From Nonlabens marinus S1-08 (GTDB lineage: Bacteria; Bacteroidota; Bacteroidia; Flavobacteriales; Flavobacteriaceae), in NCBI RefSeq assembly GCF_000831385.1, contig NZ_AP014548.1, forward strand, positions 1,479,779-1,543,778: DNA of 64,000 bases, given 5' to 3'. The notes below the pieces were generated by a model. That model ran no database searches, was not told the DNA's origin, and saw nothing but the letters and a program-made list of their open reading frames with translations. Shown here piece by piece: positions 27,177 to 36,154 of the stretch. The stretch's first letter is position 1, and the number at the start of each line of letters is the position of its first letter. Made by a program: the position numbers and the translations under genes.

Positions 27177-29255
27177 ATGCGCTGGTTAGATTACCCATTT
27201 TATCGCATTCTTATAGCGTTTATCGCTGGAATTTGCATCGCTAGGTTTTCGCAAGTTTCTGACACTGTTTTCTTTACGGTCAGTGGTCTAGCCTTGATCT
27301 TGGCAGTGGCTTCTTATTTCTTTTTCCCTTTCAAAACCTTTTCCAAGGTATTATTTACAAATGCCATTATTGTATTCTTCATAGGGATAGGAGGTCTGCT
27401 TTTTCACTTCAAAACTGAATATCTGCCTTCTGATCATTATGAATCTTTACAACATGATGATCAAGATGCTGTCATTACCCTAGAGCTTACTGATCAGCTG
27501 AGCTCTAATGAGTACAATAACCGCTTCTATGCTCAAATAAAACAAATCAATCGACAGCCGGCCACAGGTAGGATTTTAGTATTGTTCAAGAGTTCTGATT
27601 CCTTATACTTTCAAGTGGGGGATCGACTTACGGTATATGATGATATCAACGACGCCAGTGATGGGCGTAATCCAGGAGATTTTAACTATAAAGAATATTT
27701 AGAAAGTATCGACGTGTACGGGCAGGTTTACGTTGACAAGCCAAGAATATTAAATATATCCCGACAACAGGCACAACTGTCATGGTATATAGGAATGCGT
27801 AATCAGCTACTTAAAGACCTACAAGGTACAGAACTTCAAGCCCAACCAAGGGCATTGATTGAAGCTTTAGTATTAGGGCAACGACAAAATGTAGATCCTA
27901 CGGTAAGCCAAAATTTTAGAGATGCTGGCGTTATTCATATTCTAGCGCTCAGTGGGCTGCATGTTGGGATCATGTTGTTGATTTTACAATTCTGTTTGCG
28001 GTGGATGTTGAGGTTCAAATACGGCAAGTTGTTACAGTCTTTATTGATAATAGCCTTGTTGTGGTCTTTTGCCTTACTGACAGGAATGTCACCTTCTATC
28101 ATGCGGGCGGTAATGATGTTTTCTTTTGTTGCTGTGGGGATGAATATAAACAGGAAGGGTTCGGTTTTCCACAGTTTGACCATATCTGCGTTAGTTCTAT
28201 TATTGATAGATCCCAGAATGTTATTTCAAGTAGGGTTTCAATTGAGTTATACCGCGGTGTTAGCCATCGTTTTACTACAACCTATATTTTCTAGCTTTGT
28301 TGCCAGACCCAAATCTTGGTTTGTTAGGAACCTGTGGCAAATTTTTACAGTTACCCTTTCTGCTCAAATAGGAGTTGCACCATTAAGTATCTATTACTTT
28401 CATCAGTTTCCACTACTGTTTTTAGTTGGAAATATGGTACTACTCTTCGTACTACCAGCAATACTGATTTTATCGATAGCATTTATTACAATTGTGGAAT
28501 TGGACATATCGTCTGGTTTATTCGCAGAAGGGCTCAATTTTATCTTTAATTTAATAATCGACTTGGTTTCATGGATCAGTAATTTCAAATTTTTCATTCT
28601 CAAAGACTTATATGTAACAGTTGTGGAAGTATTGTTGCTGTATCTGATTTTACTAGGTGTCGCACTTTACTTGAGGCCCCAGTTGGTAAAAAGTAAAAGA
28701 GAACGGCTGCGAATGGTAAAGCCCAACAACTTCCTTCACTTCTCACTTATCTGTGTTGCTGTCCTATTAGGGTATGGTATTTACAAAAACGTACAAGTCA
28801 AGGAATCATTTCTAGTGCTTCACCAATCAAGGGGTACCGCGATTGCATTGTCAAAAGGGAATGATGCTCAATTGTTCTTACATATGCCAAGTATGAAAGC
28901 AGATCGAAAAATCGAAAGCATTCGAAGACTTAAGAACACAGGAACAATGATTGATAGAGAAGTGGCGATCGATAGTTTGCCATCAATGTTAGAGTTTGCA
29001 GGAAAAAGTATTATCGTAATTGACGAAAGCACCATTTACGACCCCAATCTTAAAAACGTTGAGGTACTATTACTCTCCAACTCCCCTAAGGTTAATCTTG
29101 ATCGATTGATTACAGATCTTCAACCACAATTGATCATTGCTGACGGTTCTAATTACCGTAATATGGTTCATCGATGGCAACAAACTTGTAAAGGTCGAGA
29201 TGTTAATTTCATCAACACCTATGAATATGGCGCTGTGAGTTTATTAGATCATTAA
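27177..29255 (+). CDS. comEC: ComEC/Rec2 family DNA-uptake channel
   Basis: 692 residues. Two or three N-terminal helices, a DUF4131-type OB-like domain (~60-200), then the competence domain with the hallmark NFRDAGVIHILALSGLHVGIM (~245-265) and many helices to ~510. A ~170-residue C-terminal soluble part follows, lacking a recognisable metallo-beta-lactamase HxHxDH motif. In competent bacteria ComEC passes one DNA strand across the inner membrane. Its last 4 bp overlap the end of the convergent thioredoxin-like gene. Confidence 0.92.
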   Translation: MRWLDYPFYRILIAFIAGICIARFSQVSDTVFFTVSGLALILAVASYFFFPFKTFSKVLFTNAIIVFFIGIGGLLFHFKTEYLPSDHYESLQHDDQDAVITLELTDQLSSNEYNNRFYAQIKQINRQPATGRILVLFKSSDSLYFQVGDRLTVYDDINDASDGRNPGDFNYKEYLESIDVYGQVYVDKPRILNISRQQAQLSWYIGMRNQLLKDLQGTELQAQPRALIEALVLGQRQNVDPTVSQNFRDAGVIHILALSGLHVGIMLLILQFCLRWMLRFKYGKLLQSLLIIALLWSFALLTGMSPSIMRAVMMFSFVAVGMNINRKGSVFHSLTISALVLLLIDPRMLFQVGFQLSYTAVLAIVLLQPIFSSFVARPKSWFVRNLWQIFTVTLSAQIGVAPLSIYYFHQFPLLFLVGNMVLLFVLPAILILSIAFITIVELDISSGLFAEGLNFIFNLIIDLVSWISNFKFFILKDLYVTVVEVLLLYLILLGVALYLRPQLVKSKRERLRMVKPNNFLHFSLICVAVLLGYGIYKNVQVKESFLVLHQSRGTAIALSKGNDAQLFLHMPSMKADRKIESIRRLKNTGTMIDREVAIDSLPSMLEFAGKSIIVIDESTIYDPNLKNVEVLLLSNSPKVNLDRLITDLQPQLIIADGSNYRNMVHRWQQTCKGRDVNFINTYEYGAVSLLDH

Positions 29256-29779
29256 CCCTGTAGGCGGTACTTAAAATCAGCCTGGTAATCTGCCCACTGC
29301 TTTCCAGTACGGATGGATTTGTAGGTGTCATCAACAAGCATCGTGATATAGATTTCTAACTTTTTAGCATCTAACTTACCTGGAATGGGTTGTATGACAT
29401 TTCCTTTAGTGTCAAAAAAGATGAGAGTGGGATATTCAAAGATTTTCATCGCCTCAGCAAAGTCGTGTTGGGCTCCAGGATATTTTTGGTACTGTTTGTT
29501 GCTGTAGGTTTTTCCTTTGTAGGTGATGGACTCTTTTCCTTCCGCATCAAAGGCAACTGGATAGTAATTGGCGTTTATGTATTCTGCGATGCCCGCTTTC
29601 GCGAAAGCGTACTTATCCATCCATTTACAGTTAGGACAGGATTTTGTGTAGGTCTTGAATAAGATCTTCCGAGGTTCTTTTTGCTGTGCGGCCAAAGCCT
29701 CGTTCATACTCATCCATTGTACCTGTGCACTTGCGGTCGCAGCGCTGATCAATAAAAGAAGAAAAAGAAATCGTTTCAT
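29252..29779 (-). CDS. Secreted thioredoxin-fold protein
   Basis: 175 residues. Signal peptide (~1-18, ATASAQ), then a thioredoxin-like domain with CxxC in KSCPNCKWMD (~48-57) and a cis-proline region YPTLIFFDTKGNV (~115-127). Likely a periplasmic thiol oxidoreductase of the DUF255/thioredoxin_7 kind. The palindrome at 29594 encodes AFAKA just after the CxxC helix (YAFAKAGIAEY), where homologous folds have a variable helix. Single gene ending convergently in comEC. Confidence 0.88.
   Translation of the reverse strand: MKRFLFLLLLISAATASAQVQWMSMNEALAAQQKEPRKILFKTYTKSCPNCKWMDKYAFAKAGIAEYINANYYPVAFDAEGKESITYKGKTYSNKQYQKYPGAQHDFAEAMKIFEYPTLIFFDTKGNVIQPIPGKLDAKKLEIYITMLVDDTYKSIRTGKQWADYQADFKYRLQG
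29594..29609. repeat. 16-bp palindrome copy 7 (perfect, in the thioredoxin-like gene)
   Basis: Exact CGCTTTCGCGAAAGCG, read as AFAKA. Confidence 0.95.
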
Positions 29780-29805
29780 ACTACAAAGTTAGACTCTATA
29801 AAAAC

Positions 29806-29833
29806 AAAAAACGCACCATAGTGGTGCGTTTTG
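29806..29833 (-). terminator. Terminator of the peptide transporter gene
   Basis: Stem ACGCACCA / TGGTGCGT with a 3-nt loop; on the minus strand it is followed by a T-rich run. It lies 27 bp after the POT transporter stop. Confidence 0.82.
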
Positions 29834-29855
29834 AAATTTATAAAATCAACAATAT

Positions 29856-31451
29856 CTATCGCACACCGTGCATTTTAGAAATCATCCATTTATTGATGGC
29901 TAGCATTACCAGACCTGCAGCTACTGGTATGGCAGTAAAAATCAAAAAGAATGTTGCAAGTCCATACTCTTCTACAATAGGGTCTAAATAACTTGCAGTG
30001 ATACCTGCGGTTAAATTTGCAATGAAATTTGCCACAAACCAGATACCGAACATTAATCCAACTAACTTCAATGGTGCCAACTTGCTCACATAACTTAGCC
30101 CTACTGGAGATACACATAATTCTCCTAAAGTGTGCAATAAGTAAGCAATGACTAAGAAAATCATGCTTACAGAAGCAGTCTTAGCTCCCAACGGAATTCC
30201 CATGGAACCATAAGCTAAGAAAGCAAATCCAAGACCCACCAAAATAAGACCTATCGCAAATTTAACAGGTCCAGATGGATTGTATTTGCTTTGCCAGATT
30301 TTTGAAAATAAAGGAGCAAAGGCAATTATAAAAAATGAGTTTAATATACCAAACCAAGAAGCTGGAACTTCAGGTGCTGGATCGTTAAATTGCTGCATCA
30401 ACATATAGACAACAATAATCCAAATGATCACAAAACTAATTGCAAGCAAAATATTGGCTAGCCCATACTTGCTAAAAGTTTGCTTAAATAACATTCCTAA
30501 TACATAGGTGATAATAAGCATAGGGACCACTGTAAGTAAGGTGTTGACGACTTTAAAAATAGTAGCGCCATCACCTTCTAATACACGATCCGTATAATCG
30601 TTTGCAAAAATAGTCATAGAACTTCCTGCCTGTTCGAATGCCCACCAAAAGAAAATAGTAAAGAAAGCAAAAACACCAATCACTAATAAGCGGTCTCTAG
30701 TAACAACAGATCTTTTAGCTTCATCTGCAATTTCCTCTACAACCTCTGTAGTTTTTTCAAATTCATCTTCTACCGCGTTATCAAAATCTTTGGTTCCAGC
30801 TGGAGATAATCCAATACGTCCAAATATTTTTTGTGCAAAATAAAATTGTAACATCCCAAAGAACATAAAGATACCTGCTAGGCCAAAACCGTAGTGCCAT
30901 CCCCAGTCTGGAGATTCTCCGATGTATCCGCAAAGTAATATTCCTAAAAAGGCACCTGCATTAATACCCATGTAAAATATGGTGTAACCAGCATCTTTTT
31001 CTTTTCCTTGAGACTTGTATAGCTGCCCAACAATAGAAGAAATGTTTGGTTTGAAAAGTCCGTTTCCAAGAATCAAAAGCGTCAGACCGATGTAGAAGAA
31101 ATTACTTGTAAACCCTTCCAGTGCCATACTAGCATGACCCAGTGTCATTAATAAAGCCCCAATTACAATAGCGTTACGATACCCTGTAAACTTATCTGCA
31201 ATGAATCCACCTATGATAGGGGTAATATATACTAAGCCAGTATACCAACCGTAAAGAACCGCAGCGTCTGCACGCTCCCATCCCCAACCTCCATCAACAA
31301 TGGCTGATATTAAGAAAAGAACTAATAAAGCTCGCATTCCATAGTAGGAAAAGCGTTCCCACATTTCAGTAAAAAAGAGAACAAATAATCCTGAAGGATG
31401 TCCTAGGACCGTTCTTTGATTTGTTAGCGAACCGCCAAATTTATATTCCAT
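29856..31451 (-). CDS. POT/PTR2 family proton-coupled peptide transporter
   Basis: 531 residues with 12-14 membrane helices. PTR2 signatures: TEMWERFSYYGMRALLVLFL (ExxERFxYYG, ~29-48), GGFIADKFTGYRNAIVIG (~80-97) and FYMGINAGAFLG (~145-156). Imports di- and tripeptides with protons. Immediately upstream (24 bp) on the same strand is a DPP IV peptidase that would release dipeptides, a sensible peptide-use pair. Confidence 0.93.
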   Translation of the reverse strand: MEYKFGGSLTNQRTVLGHPSGLFVLFFTEMWERFSYYGMRALLVLFLISAIVDGGWGWERADAAVLYGWYTGLVYITPIIGGFIADKFTGYRNAIVIGALLMTLGHASMALEGFTSNFFYIGLTLLILGNGLFKPNISSIVGQLYKSQGKEKDAGYTIFYMGINAGAFLGILLCGYIGESPDWGWHYGFGLAGIFMFFGMLQFYFAQKIFGRIGLSPAGTKDFDNAVEDEFEKTTEVVEEIADEAKRSVVTRDRLLVIGVFAFFTIFFWWAFEQAGSSMTIFANDYTDRVLEGDGATIFKVVNTLLTVVPMLIITYVLGMLFKQTFSKYGLANILLAISFVIIWIIVVYMLMQQFNDPAPEVPASWFGILNSFFIIAFAPLFSKIWQSKYNPSGPVKFAIGLILVGLGFAFLAYGSMGIPLGAKTASVSMIFLVIAYLLHTLGELCVSPVGLSYVSKLAPLKLVGLMFGIWFVANFIANLTAGITASYLDPIVEEYGLATFFLIFTAIPVAAGLVMLAINKWMISKMHGVR

Positions 31452-31475
31452 AATAGTTAGTTGTTAGGGTAAGGA

Positions 31476-33629
31476 TTAAAGGTTTTTTTTGATGAAGTTG
31501 GTCATCTTATTATATAAATGTATGCGGGTGTTACCACCGTAAATACCGTGATTCTTATCAGGGTAAATCGCCCAGTCAAACTGCTTATTTGCCTGTACTA
31601 ATGCCTCAATCATCAACATAGTATTCTGCACGTGTACATTATCGTCTGCACTACCGTGAACCAATAGGTAATTTCCTTTTAATTGATCCACATAGTTGAT
31701 AGGACTGTTCTCATCATAACCTGTAGGATTCTCTTGTGGCGTCACCATATAACGCTCTGTATAAATAGTGTCATAAAATCTCCAGTTGGTCACTGGTGCC
31801 ACTGCGATAGCAGTACTAAATACATCGTTTCCTTTTAAAATACAGTTGGAGCTCATAAAGCCTCCATAACTCCATCCCCATATTCCTATACGGCCAGCAT
31901 CTATATAGTCCATTTCTCCCAACTGGCGAGCTGCCTGGATTTGATCTTCTACTTCATATTTTCCTAACTCTCGCTGAGTGACTTTTTTGAAATCAGCACC
32001 TTTATAACCTGTACCTCTTGGATCTACACAAACCACGATGTAGCCATCGTTAGCCAGCATGCTGTGCCAGTAATCGTTAGAACCATACCAGCTGTTAGAA
32101 ACGGACTGTGATCCAGGCCCGCTGTATTGAAACATTAATACTGGATACTCTTTAGTGGCATCAAAATCTAATGGTTTGATCATGTACATATTCAAATCAT
32201 TACCATTGACATTGAGTGTAGAGAACTCCTTAGGTGATAATTTGTAATTTTTGAGTTTGCTCAACAATTCGTTATTGTTGACAATCTCCCGCACTTGCTT
32301 TCCATCTTTCGCACGGTTCAATGTGTAAACTGGTGGAGTGGAAGCACTAGAATAAGTATTGATGTAATACGTAAAGTTCTTGCTGAAATCTGCACTATTT
32401 GATCCTAGCTGATTGGACAGTTTTTTCTTGTCTTTTGCCTTGAGCGATATAGAATAGATCCCGCGATTGATACTTCCATCCTCTGTGCTTTGATAATAAA
32501 TCCGTTTTGATATAGCATCATAACCATAATAAGAAGTCACGTCCCATGCTCCTGAGGTGATCTGTCTTTTTTCTTCTCCATTGGCATCATAGAGGTAAAT
32601 GTGCCTCCAATTGTCTTTTTCACTTGTCCATAGGAAACTCCCATCTTCTAAGAAAGTCAGGTCATCAGTAACATCTACATAAGCATCATCTTTTTCAGTA
32701 AAAGCTATAGCTGCTTCTCCATCAGGATTGACGTAATAAAAATCTAATACGTTTTGATAACGATTCAATACCTGAACTGCCAGTTTGCCGTTAGGAGAGT
32801 AATTCAAACGCGCGATATAAAATTCCTCGTTGCGATTCAAGTTCACGTTTTTACGGGTATTGCTTTCTAGGTCATAAAGATTTAGTCCTACAACACTATT
32901 TTTTTCACCAGCTTTGGGATATTTAAAAACATATGGTTTTTGATACAATTCGCTCCCGTATACATCCATAGAAAATTCTGGAACGTCAGTCTCATCAAAA
33001 GAGATGAATGCAATTTGCTTGCTATTAGGGCTCCACTGGTAGGCTTGAACTAGGGAAAACTCTTCTTCATATACCCAGTCTGTGACTCCATTGATCAATT
33101 TATTGATTACCCCATCAGTAGTCACTTGAACTGTTGCACCGGTTTCTAAATTCTTGTAGTAAATATTATTTTCAAGTACATAGGCAACTTTTTTTCCATC
33201 AGGGGAAAAAGAAGCACTACGAACAAGTTGATCGCTCACAGTGGTAAGTTCTTTCGTATTAAGATTGTAAACATGAACCATACTATTAGCAGATCTTCTG
33301 AAAATAGGAATGCGCTGAGAGGTAATCATCATCAGCTGCTCATCATCACTCAGCTCATAATTGCGTATAGGCAACTTAATGTCGTTACTGGAAACTAAGG
33401 TGGCTACTTTCTCTCCGGTCAAGTAACTGTATTTGTCCACAGATTGGGAACGGTCTGCATTGCGATTGAGAACCAGGTATTCCTCACCATTGTTTAGGGA
33501 GTTAAGGGACTGCAAACCTTCCGTTGAGAAGGCGCCGGTATAAATATCTTCTACAGTAATGTTTTGTTGCGCGATGGCACTGGTACTGGCGATAATAAAG
33601 GCCAGAGTCAATAGGCAATTTTTAATCAT
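31476..33629 (-). CDS. Prolyl dipeptidyl peptidase IV family (S9) serine peptidase
   Basis: 717 residues, signal peptide (~1-20). DPP IV N-terminal beta-propeller (~40-460) containing the substrate-amine region DWVYEEEFSL, then an alpha/beta hydrolase domain with nucleophile Ser in GWSYGGFMS (~570-578), Asp in HGSADDNVH and His in DKNHGIYGG. Removes Xaa-Pro dipeptides in the periplasm. Operon with the downstream POT transporter is likely. Confidence 0.94.
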   Translation of the reverse strand: MIKNCLLTLAFIIASTSAIAQQNITVEDIYTGAFSTEGLQSLNSLNNGEEYLVLNRNADRSQSVDKYSYLTGEKVATLVSSNDIKLPIRNYELSDDEQLMMITSQRIPIFRRSANSMVHVYNLNTKELTTVSDQLVRSASFSPDGKKVAYVLENNIYYKNLETGATVQVTTDGVINKLINGVTDWVYEEEFSLVQAYQWSPNSKQIAFISFDETDVPEFSMDVYGSELYQKPYVFKYPKAGEKNSVVGLNLYDLESNTRKNVNLNRNEEFYIARLNYSPNGKLAVQVLNRYQNVLDFYYVNPDGEAAIAFTEKDDAYVDVTDDLTFLEDGSFLWTSEKDNWRHIYLYDANGEEKRQITSGAWDVTSYYGYDAISKRIYYQSTEDGSINRGIYSISLKAKDKKKLSNQLGSNSADFSKNFTYYINTYSSASTPPVYTLNRAKDGKQVREIVNNNELLSKLKNYKLSPKEFSTLNVNGNDLNMYMIKPLDFDATKEYPVLMFQYSGPGSQSVSNSWYGSNDYWHSMLANDGYIVVCVDPRGTGYKGADFKKVTQRELGKYEVEDQIQAARQLGEMDYIDAGRIGIWGWSYGGFMSSNCILKGNDVFSTAIAVAPVTNWRFYDTIYTERYMVTPQENPTGYDENSPINYVDQLKGNYLLVHGSADDNVHVQNTMLMIEALVQANKQFDWAIYPDKNHGIYGGNTRIHLYNKMTNFIKKNL

Positions 33630-33753
33630 GAAATGGTACGAATTTCGTTAGTTTCTATCTAAACTTTAGACAGACATCAATTTTACTAAAAATATCCCAA
33701 AAACGAGCTGTTTTCAGTCATTATCCTGCGCTGCTGCTTAGGATTATGCATTG

Positions 33754-33761
33754 TATCTTTA
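33754..33761 (+). promoter_or_regulatory. Possible -7 box for HMG-CoA reductase
   Basis: TATCTTTA resembles TAnnTTTG with one mismatch, 18 bp before ATG 33779. Its position argues against starting the gene at the upstream in-frame ATG (33746). Confidence 0.35.
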
Positions 33762-33778
33762 CCGTTTTACCCATTCTT

Positions 33779-35095
33779 ATGAATCAACCCGTTCAAGGTT
33801 TCTCTAAACTTTCAAAATCACAAAAAATTGATTGGCTGGTTTCCCAGCAGCTCAAGGATTCTACCACAGCTCGTGAGGTGCTTCTACAGTACTGGAATAC
33901 AGACGAGAAGCTACAGGAATTACATGATGGTTTTAGTGAGAATACCATAACCAACTACTATTTGCCATTGGGACTCGCTCCCAATTTTATGATTAATGGC
34001 GATCTCAAAACCATCCCTATGGTCATTGAAGAAAGCAGTGTAGTTGCGGCAGCCAGTAAGGCGGCAAAGTTTTGGTTGAATCGTGGTGGTTTCAAAACGA
34101 CGATCAAGGGCACTACTAAATCAGGCCAAGTGCATTTAAACTATGCAGGATTGCGCAGTGAGATGGAGGCTTTTTACGCTTTCGCGAAAGCGGACTTGCT
34201 GAAATCTATAGTGCACATCAACGCCAGCATGAAATCTAGAGGTGGTGGATTGTTAAGTTTAGAACTGGTCGATAAAACCGAAGCGCTGAAAGGCTACTAT
34301 CAATTGCACGCAACCTTTGATACTCGCGATGCTATGGGGGCCAATTTTATCAATACGGTACTCGAGCAATTAGCAAACACGTTGCGCGAGAAAGCCTCAG
34401 AGTACCAAGGTTTCTCTATCGCCCCACCAGAAGTTGTCATGTCCATCTTGAGTAACTACGTCCCTGATTGTGTGGTACATGTGGAGGTTTCTTGTCCACT
34501 AGTTGATCTAGGAACGATAAATGGAATGGCTGGTGCTGATTTTGCTCGCAAATTTGTCCAAGCTGTTGATGTTGCTAGAGTAGAACCTTTACGCGCGGTA
34601 ACTCATAACAAAGGAATCATGAACGGTATCGATGCGGTTGTGTTAGCCACAGGTAATGATTTCAGAGCTGTGGAGGCTGGAGTGCATGCCTATGCCTCAA
34701 GGGATGGTCAATACCGCAGTTTGACGCGTGCACGAGTAGAAGATGAGGTGTTCACGTTTGAAGCTGACTTTCCTCTTGCTTTAGGAACGGTAGGTGGTTT
34801 AACTTCACTGCATCCTTTAGCAAAATTATCGCTCCAAATCATGGGGAATCCTGACGCACGAGAGTTGATGGGGATTACCGCCGTCTGTGGACTGGCTCAA
34901 AATTTTGCAGCGCTACATTCGCTCGTTACAACAGGTATACAGTCTGGTCATATGAAAATGCACCTGAACAATATGCTAGAACAAATAGGAGCAACACTAG
35001 AGGAAAAAACAGAGTTGCGTCAGGAATATGGCAATAAAACACCCAGTTTTTCTGCGCTGAAGGAATCATTAGAAAGAATGCGGGAATGGCAATAG
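33779..35095 (+). CDS. Hydroxymethylglutaryl-CoA reductase (class II type)
   Basis: About 438 residues from ATG 33779. Class II signatures: the catalytic Glu in ENTITNYYLPLGLAPNFMING (~56-75), the cofactor-binding DAMGAN (~185-190), catalytic Lys in THNKGIMNGIDAVVLATGND (~275-294) and a C-terminal GHMKMHL with the catalytic His. Interconverts HMG-CoA and mevalonate; in this organism, with kinase and decarboxylase genes present, the biosynthetic direction is expected. The palindrome at 34177 is translated as AFAKA (YAFAKADLL). Overlaps the GHMP kinase gene by 10 bp. Confidence 0.92.
   Translation: MNQPVQGFSKLSKSQKIDWLVSQQLKDSTTAREVLLQYWNTDEKLQELHDGFSENTITNYYLPLGLAPNFMINGDLKTIPMVIEESSVVAAASKAAKFWLNRGGFKTTIKGTTKSGQVHLNYAGLRSEMEAFYAFAKADLLKSIVHINASMKSRGGGLLSLELVDKTEALKGYYQLHATFDTRDAMGANFINTVLEQLANTLREKASEYQGFSIAPPEVVMSILSNYVPDCVVHVEVSCPLVDLGTINGMAGADFARKFVQAVDVARVEPLRAVTHNKGIMNGIDAVVLATGNDFRAVEAGVHAYASRDGQYRSLTRARVEDEVFTFEADFPLALGTVGGLTSLHPLAKLSLQIMGNPDARELMGITAVCGLAQNFAALHSLVTTGIQSGHMKMHLNNMLEQIGATLEEKTELRQEYGNKTPSFSALKESLERMREWQ
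34177..34192. repeat. 16-bp palindrome copy 8 (perfect, in HMG-CoA reductase)
   Basis: Exact CGCTTTCGCGAAAGCG, read as AFAKA. Confidence 0.95.
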
Positions 35096-36027
35096 CTGGT
35101 GATCTCTTTGAAGTTACTAAAGCTCAATTTTCAGCTCACGGTAAGTTTTTGCTGACAGGCGAATATGCTGTTTTAGATAATGTAGATGCGCTCGCTATGC
35201 CTCTTAAGTTAGACCAACGACTGATCATTCAGCCACGAGATGATCAGCAAGTTGTTTGGAAAAGCTACAATGCAGATGGAAGCTTATGGTTAGACGTACA
35301 ATTTTCAATAGCAGATTTGAGGAATGACAGTTTTGATCATGTTAATCCTGTGTTCAAAAAGCTACTACAAATATTGAAAAGCGCGCTTCAACTTTCGAAC
35401 TACACTAACTTTTATAACGGATTTGACGCGGTAACTCAGCTAGACTTTGACCGTAAATCTGGAATGGGAACTAGTTCCACCCTTATTGCCATGATTGCGG
35501 ATTGGGTAGGTTGTGATGCTTATAAATTACAGTTTGAAAGTTTTGGAGGTAGTGGATACGATATTGCTTGCGCAAGAGCCACTTCACCCATAATTTATAA
35601 TTACAATGAAACAGAGCCACTGGTACAAGCAATAAGCTATGAACCAGAGTTTACAGACCAATTGTTTTTTATTTACCTGAATCAAAAACAAAACAGCCGT
35701 GAGTCTATTGCTCGTTTCAATACTGAAAAATTAACTACCGAGATAAGACAACAGTTAAATGAAATGCCCAAGCGCTTCCTGGAGACCGAAAATGACCTTC
35801 AAGCTTTTGAAAATGTAATTTATGAGCATGAAAGTATAGTTGCAGGTTTGATAGGAGCGAAGCCTATTAAAGAGCGGTTTTTTCCAGATTATCAAGGAGC
35901 GGTGAAATCTTTAGGAGGATGGGGAGGCGATTATATGCTGGTGACTGGCACAGATAACAGCTTGAATTATTTCAAAGGTAAAGGGTATCATCAGATACTC
36001 AATTGGGAGGAAGTGGCTTTAGGTTAA
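35086..36027 (+). CDS. GYDIA-type GHMP kinase
   Basis: 313 residues. N-terminal GHMP motif AHGKFLLTGEYAVLD (~17-31), phosphate loop RKSGMGTSSTLIA (~125-137), the signature GGSGYDIACARA (~155-166), and a C-terminal GGWGGDYMLVTG in place of the usual glycine motif 3. It overlaps HMG-CoA reductase, which strongly suggests a mevalonate-pathway kinase. No standard phosphomevalonate kinase is visible in the window, so this may fill that step; that is inference. Confidence 0.83.
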   Translation: MAIAGDLFEVTKAQFSAHGKFLLTGEYAVLDNVDALAMPLKLDQRLIIQPRDDQQVVWKSYNADGSLWLDVQFSIADLRNDSFDHVNPVFKKLLQILKSALQLSNYTNFYNGFDAVTQLDFDRKSGMGTSSTLIAMIADWVGCDAYKLQFESFGGSGYDIACARATSPIIYNYNETEPLVQAISYEPEFTDQLFFIYLNQKQNSRESIARFNTEKLTTEIRQQLNEMPKRFLETENDLQAFENVIYEHESIVAGLIGAKPIKERFFPDYQGAVKSLGGWGGDYMLVTGTDNSLNYFKGKGYHQILNWEEVALG

Positions 36028-36096
36028 TCTAATACTCTATACTATCACAAGATTCACGACTCCGCTGAGCTAAAGTAATCTTACGTACACCGAAAT

Positions 36097-36132
36097 AAAA
36101 AAGCCTTCTTGATGCTACAAGAAGGCTTTTTC
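36097..36132. terminator. Bidirectional terminator
   Basis: Stem AAGCCTTCTTG / CAAGAAGGCTT with a 6-nt loop, flanked by A- and T-runs, between the convergent GHMP kinase and foldase genes. Confidence 0.87.
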
Positions 36133-36154
36133 AATAGTTGAATTTTACAGTAGT

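Noticed and set aside
33746..33778. First in-frame ATG for HMG-CoA reductase
   Set aside because: The extra 11 hydrophobic residues overlap a promoter-like box and do not fit a cytosolic enzyme; ATG 33779 is preferred.
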